Source: JACMQX01 sp040385105
Lineage (GTDB): Bacteria > Pseudomonadota > Gammaproteobacteria > Burkholderiales > Burkholderiaceae_C
DNA length: 64,000 nt
Direction: 5' to 3'
Assembly (NCBI GenBank): GCA_040385105.1
Contig: JAZKHY010000028.1
Location: 10,242-74,241 of the forward strand
A program made the translations under genes and the position numbers. Below the pieces are notes generated by a model. That model was given only the letters and a program-made list of their open reading frames with translations, was not told the DNA's origin and did no database searches. Positions 63,309-64,000 of this stretch are shown here, piece after piece (the stretch's first letter is position 1; the number at the start of each line of letters is the position of its first letter).

Positions 63309-64000
63309 TCAACCCGCGTTCTGCAGGGCCAGCCCCGCGTGCTCACGCAGCGGATGGAAATGGATTTTCGGAAACCGCTCCTGGGCCAGCCGCACGTCAT
63401 AAGGTGATGTGCACAGGTAGGCGAGGGTATTGGCCGCATCCAGCGCCATGCGCGCGGGATACGCGTTCGTGAATTCGCGCAGCTCGGCCGGCGTGTCGGC
63501 GGTGATCCAGCGAGCACCTGTGTACTGGCAACCCTCAAGGCGTACATCAGCGTCGTACTCCGCCTTGAGGCGGTGCTGCACGACTTCAAACTGCAACTGG
63601 CCGACAGCGCCCAGCAGCATCGCGCCGCCCATTTCAGGGCGGAACACCTGGATCGCGCCTTCCTCGCCCAGCTGCGCCAGGCCTTGCTGCAGCTGCTTGG
63701 TGCGCAACGGGTTCTTGAGCAGCACCGTCATGAACAGCTCAGGCGCGAAGAACGGCAGGCCGGTGAACTGCAGGCTGGCGCCATCGGTGATGGTGTCGCC
63801 CAGCTGCACGCCGCCATGCGTGGTGAAGCCGATGATGTCGCCGGCATAGGCCTCGTCCACAGCCTCGCGCCGCTGCGACAGGAATGTCACCACGGATGTG
63901 GGCCGCAGCTCCTTGGCGGTGCGCTGCACCTTGAGCTTCATGCCGGGCGTGTACTTGCCCGAGGCCATGCGCACGAAGGCGATGCGGTCGCGGTGGTTGG
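63309..64000 (-). CDS. prfC: Peptide chain release factor 3, C-terminal part
   Basis: The C-terminal ~230 residues of the GTPase RF3, which removes RF1/RF2 from the ribosome after termination. The visible part is domains II-III, starting NHRDRIAFVRMASGKYTPGM, with the conserved AYAGDIIGFTTHGGVQLGDT, LQQGLAQLGEEGAIQVFRPE and GAVGQLQFEVVQHRLKAEYD. The frame continues past the right edge, so the N-terminal GTPase domain is outside the window. The stop is at 63309, 14 bp from the terminator. Confidence 0.96.
   Translation of the reverse strand, partial: NHRDRIAFVRMASGKYTPGMKLKVQRTAKELRPTSVVTFLSQRREAVDEAYAGDIIGFTTHGGVQLGDTITDGASLQFTGLPFFAPELFMTVLLKNPLRTKQLQQGLAQLGEEGAIQVFRPEMGGAMLLGAVGQLQFEVVQHRLKAEYDADVRLEGCQYTGARWITADTPAELREFTNAYPARMALDAANTLAYLCTSPYDVRLAQERFPKIHFHPLREHAGLALQNAG

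Overview
The window is a GC-rich, densely packed chromosomal segment that looks like a betaproteobacterium of the order Burkholderiales, most likely family Comamonadaceae. The reasons are the gene repertoire and order (glyQ-glyS-gmhB-plsC-metallopeptidase, corC-lnt, phhA-hppD with a divergent Lrp regulator, a LiuR-controlled leucine pathway, a double-length UvrA) and lipoproteins with an AAC-GGGG lipobox context. This is inferred from recognisable families, not from a database comparison. No rRNA, tRNA, CRISPR array, prophage or complete insertion sequence was seen.

Left end (1-4.8 kb, minus strand): an apparent three-gene operon of a class III nucleotide cyclase with TolB-like and TPR domains, a vanadium-haloperoxidase/PAP2-type enzyme with an N-terminal (GGGT)8 tract, and an intracellular subtilisin-like protease cut by the window edge. 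This is the least familiar unit in the window. Next come phenylalanine/tyrosine catabolism (hppD-phhA, 4.9-6.8 kb) facing an Lrp-type regulator, a GNAT acetyltransferase, and the envelope genes corC-lnt.

10.7-23 kb: a bile-acid/sodium-symporter-family transporter, glycyl-tRNA synthetase (glyQS), lipid and LPS genes (gmhB, plsC-like), a metallopeptidase, a response regulator plus multi-sensor histidine kinase, a CAP-domain lipoprotein, an AT-rich spacer and an HTH-receiver protein, then an MBL-fold hydrolase.

23-36 kb: liuR with a perfect 24-bp palindromic operator, a thioesterase and isovaleryl-CoA dehydrogenase. Then carbonic anhydrase, aceK, an unknown membrane protein, thiolase, an acyl-CoA dehydrogenase, the TrkA-TrkH potassium system, a YchJ-like protein, a metallophosphoesterase and a HAD phosphatase.

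35.6-43.7 kb: an accessory metabolic stretch with a degenerate ATPase-receiver protein, a DadA-like oxidase, an orphan tripartite-tricarboxylate receptor, a hydantoinase-B protein carrying a hydantoinase-A N-terminal remnant, a haloacid-dehalogenase-like enzyme, YciI and RidA proteins and an AraC regulator.

43.8-52.6 kb: the second liu block (methylcrotonyl-CoA carboxylase beta and alpha, an acyl-CoA dehydrogenase, a crotonase, HMG-CoA lyase) with a VapBC toxin-antitoxin pair wedged into it. With LiuA at 24 kb and the thiolase at 28 kb it supplies leucine degradation from isovaleryl-CoA to acetyl-CoA and acetoacetate. 52.6-56.6 kb holds YbaK, DUF1289, a chromene-carboxylate isomerase, an MHS-type transporter, a 49-residue membrane protein and an unknown protein. 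The right end is a 1972-residue tandem UvrA containing two in-frame copies of a TGGGGTCAGATTCC repeat, a small lipoprotein, a bidirectional terminator and the 3' part of prfC.
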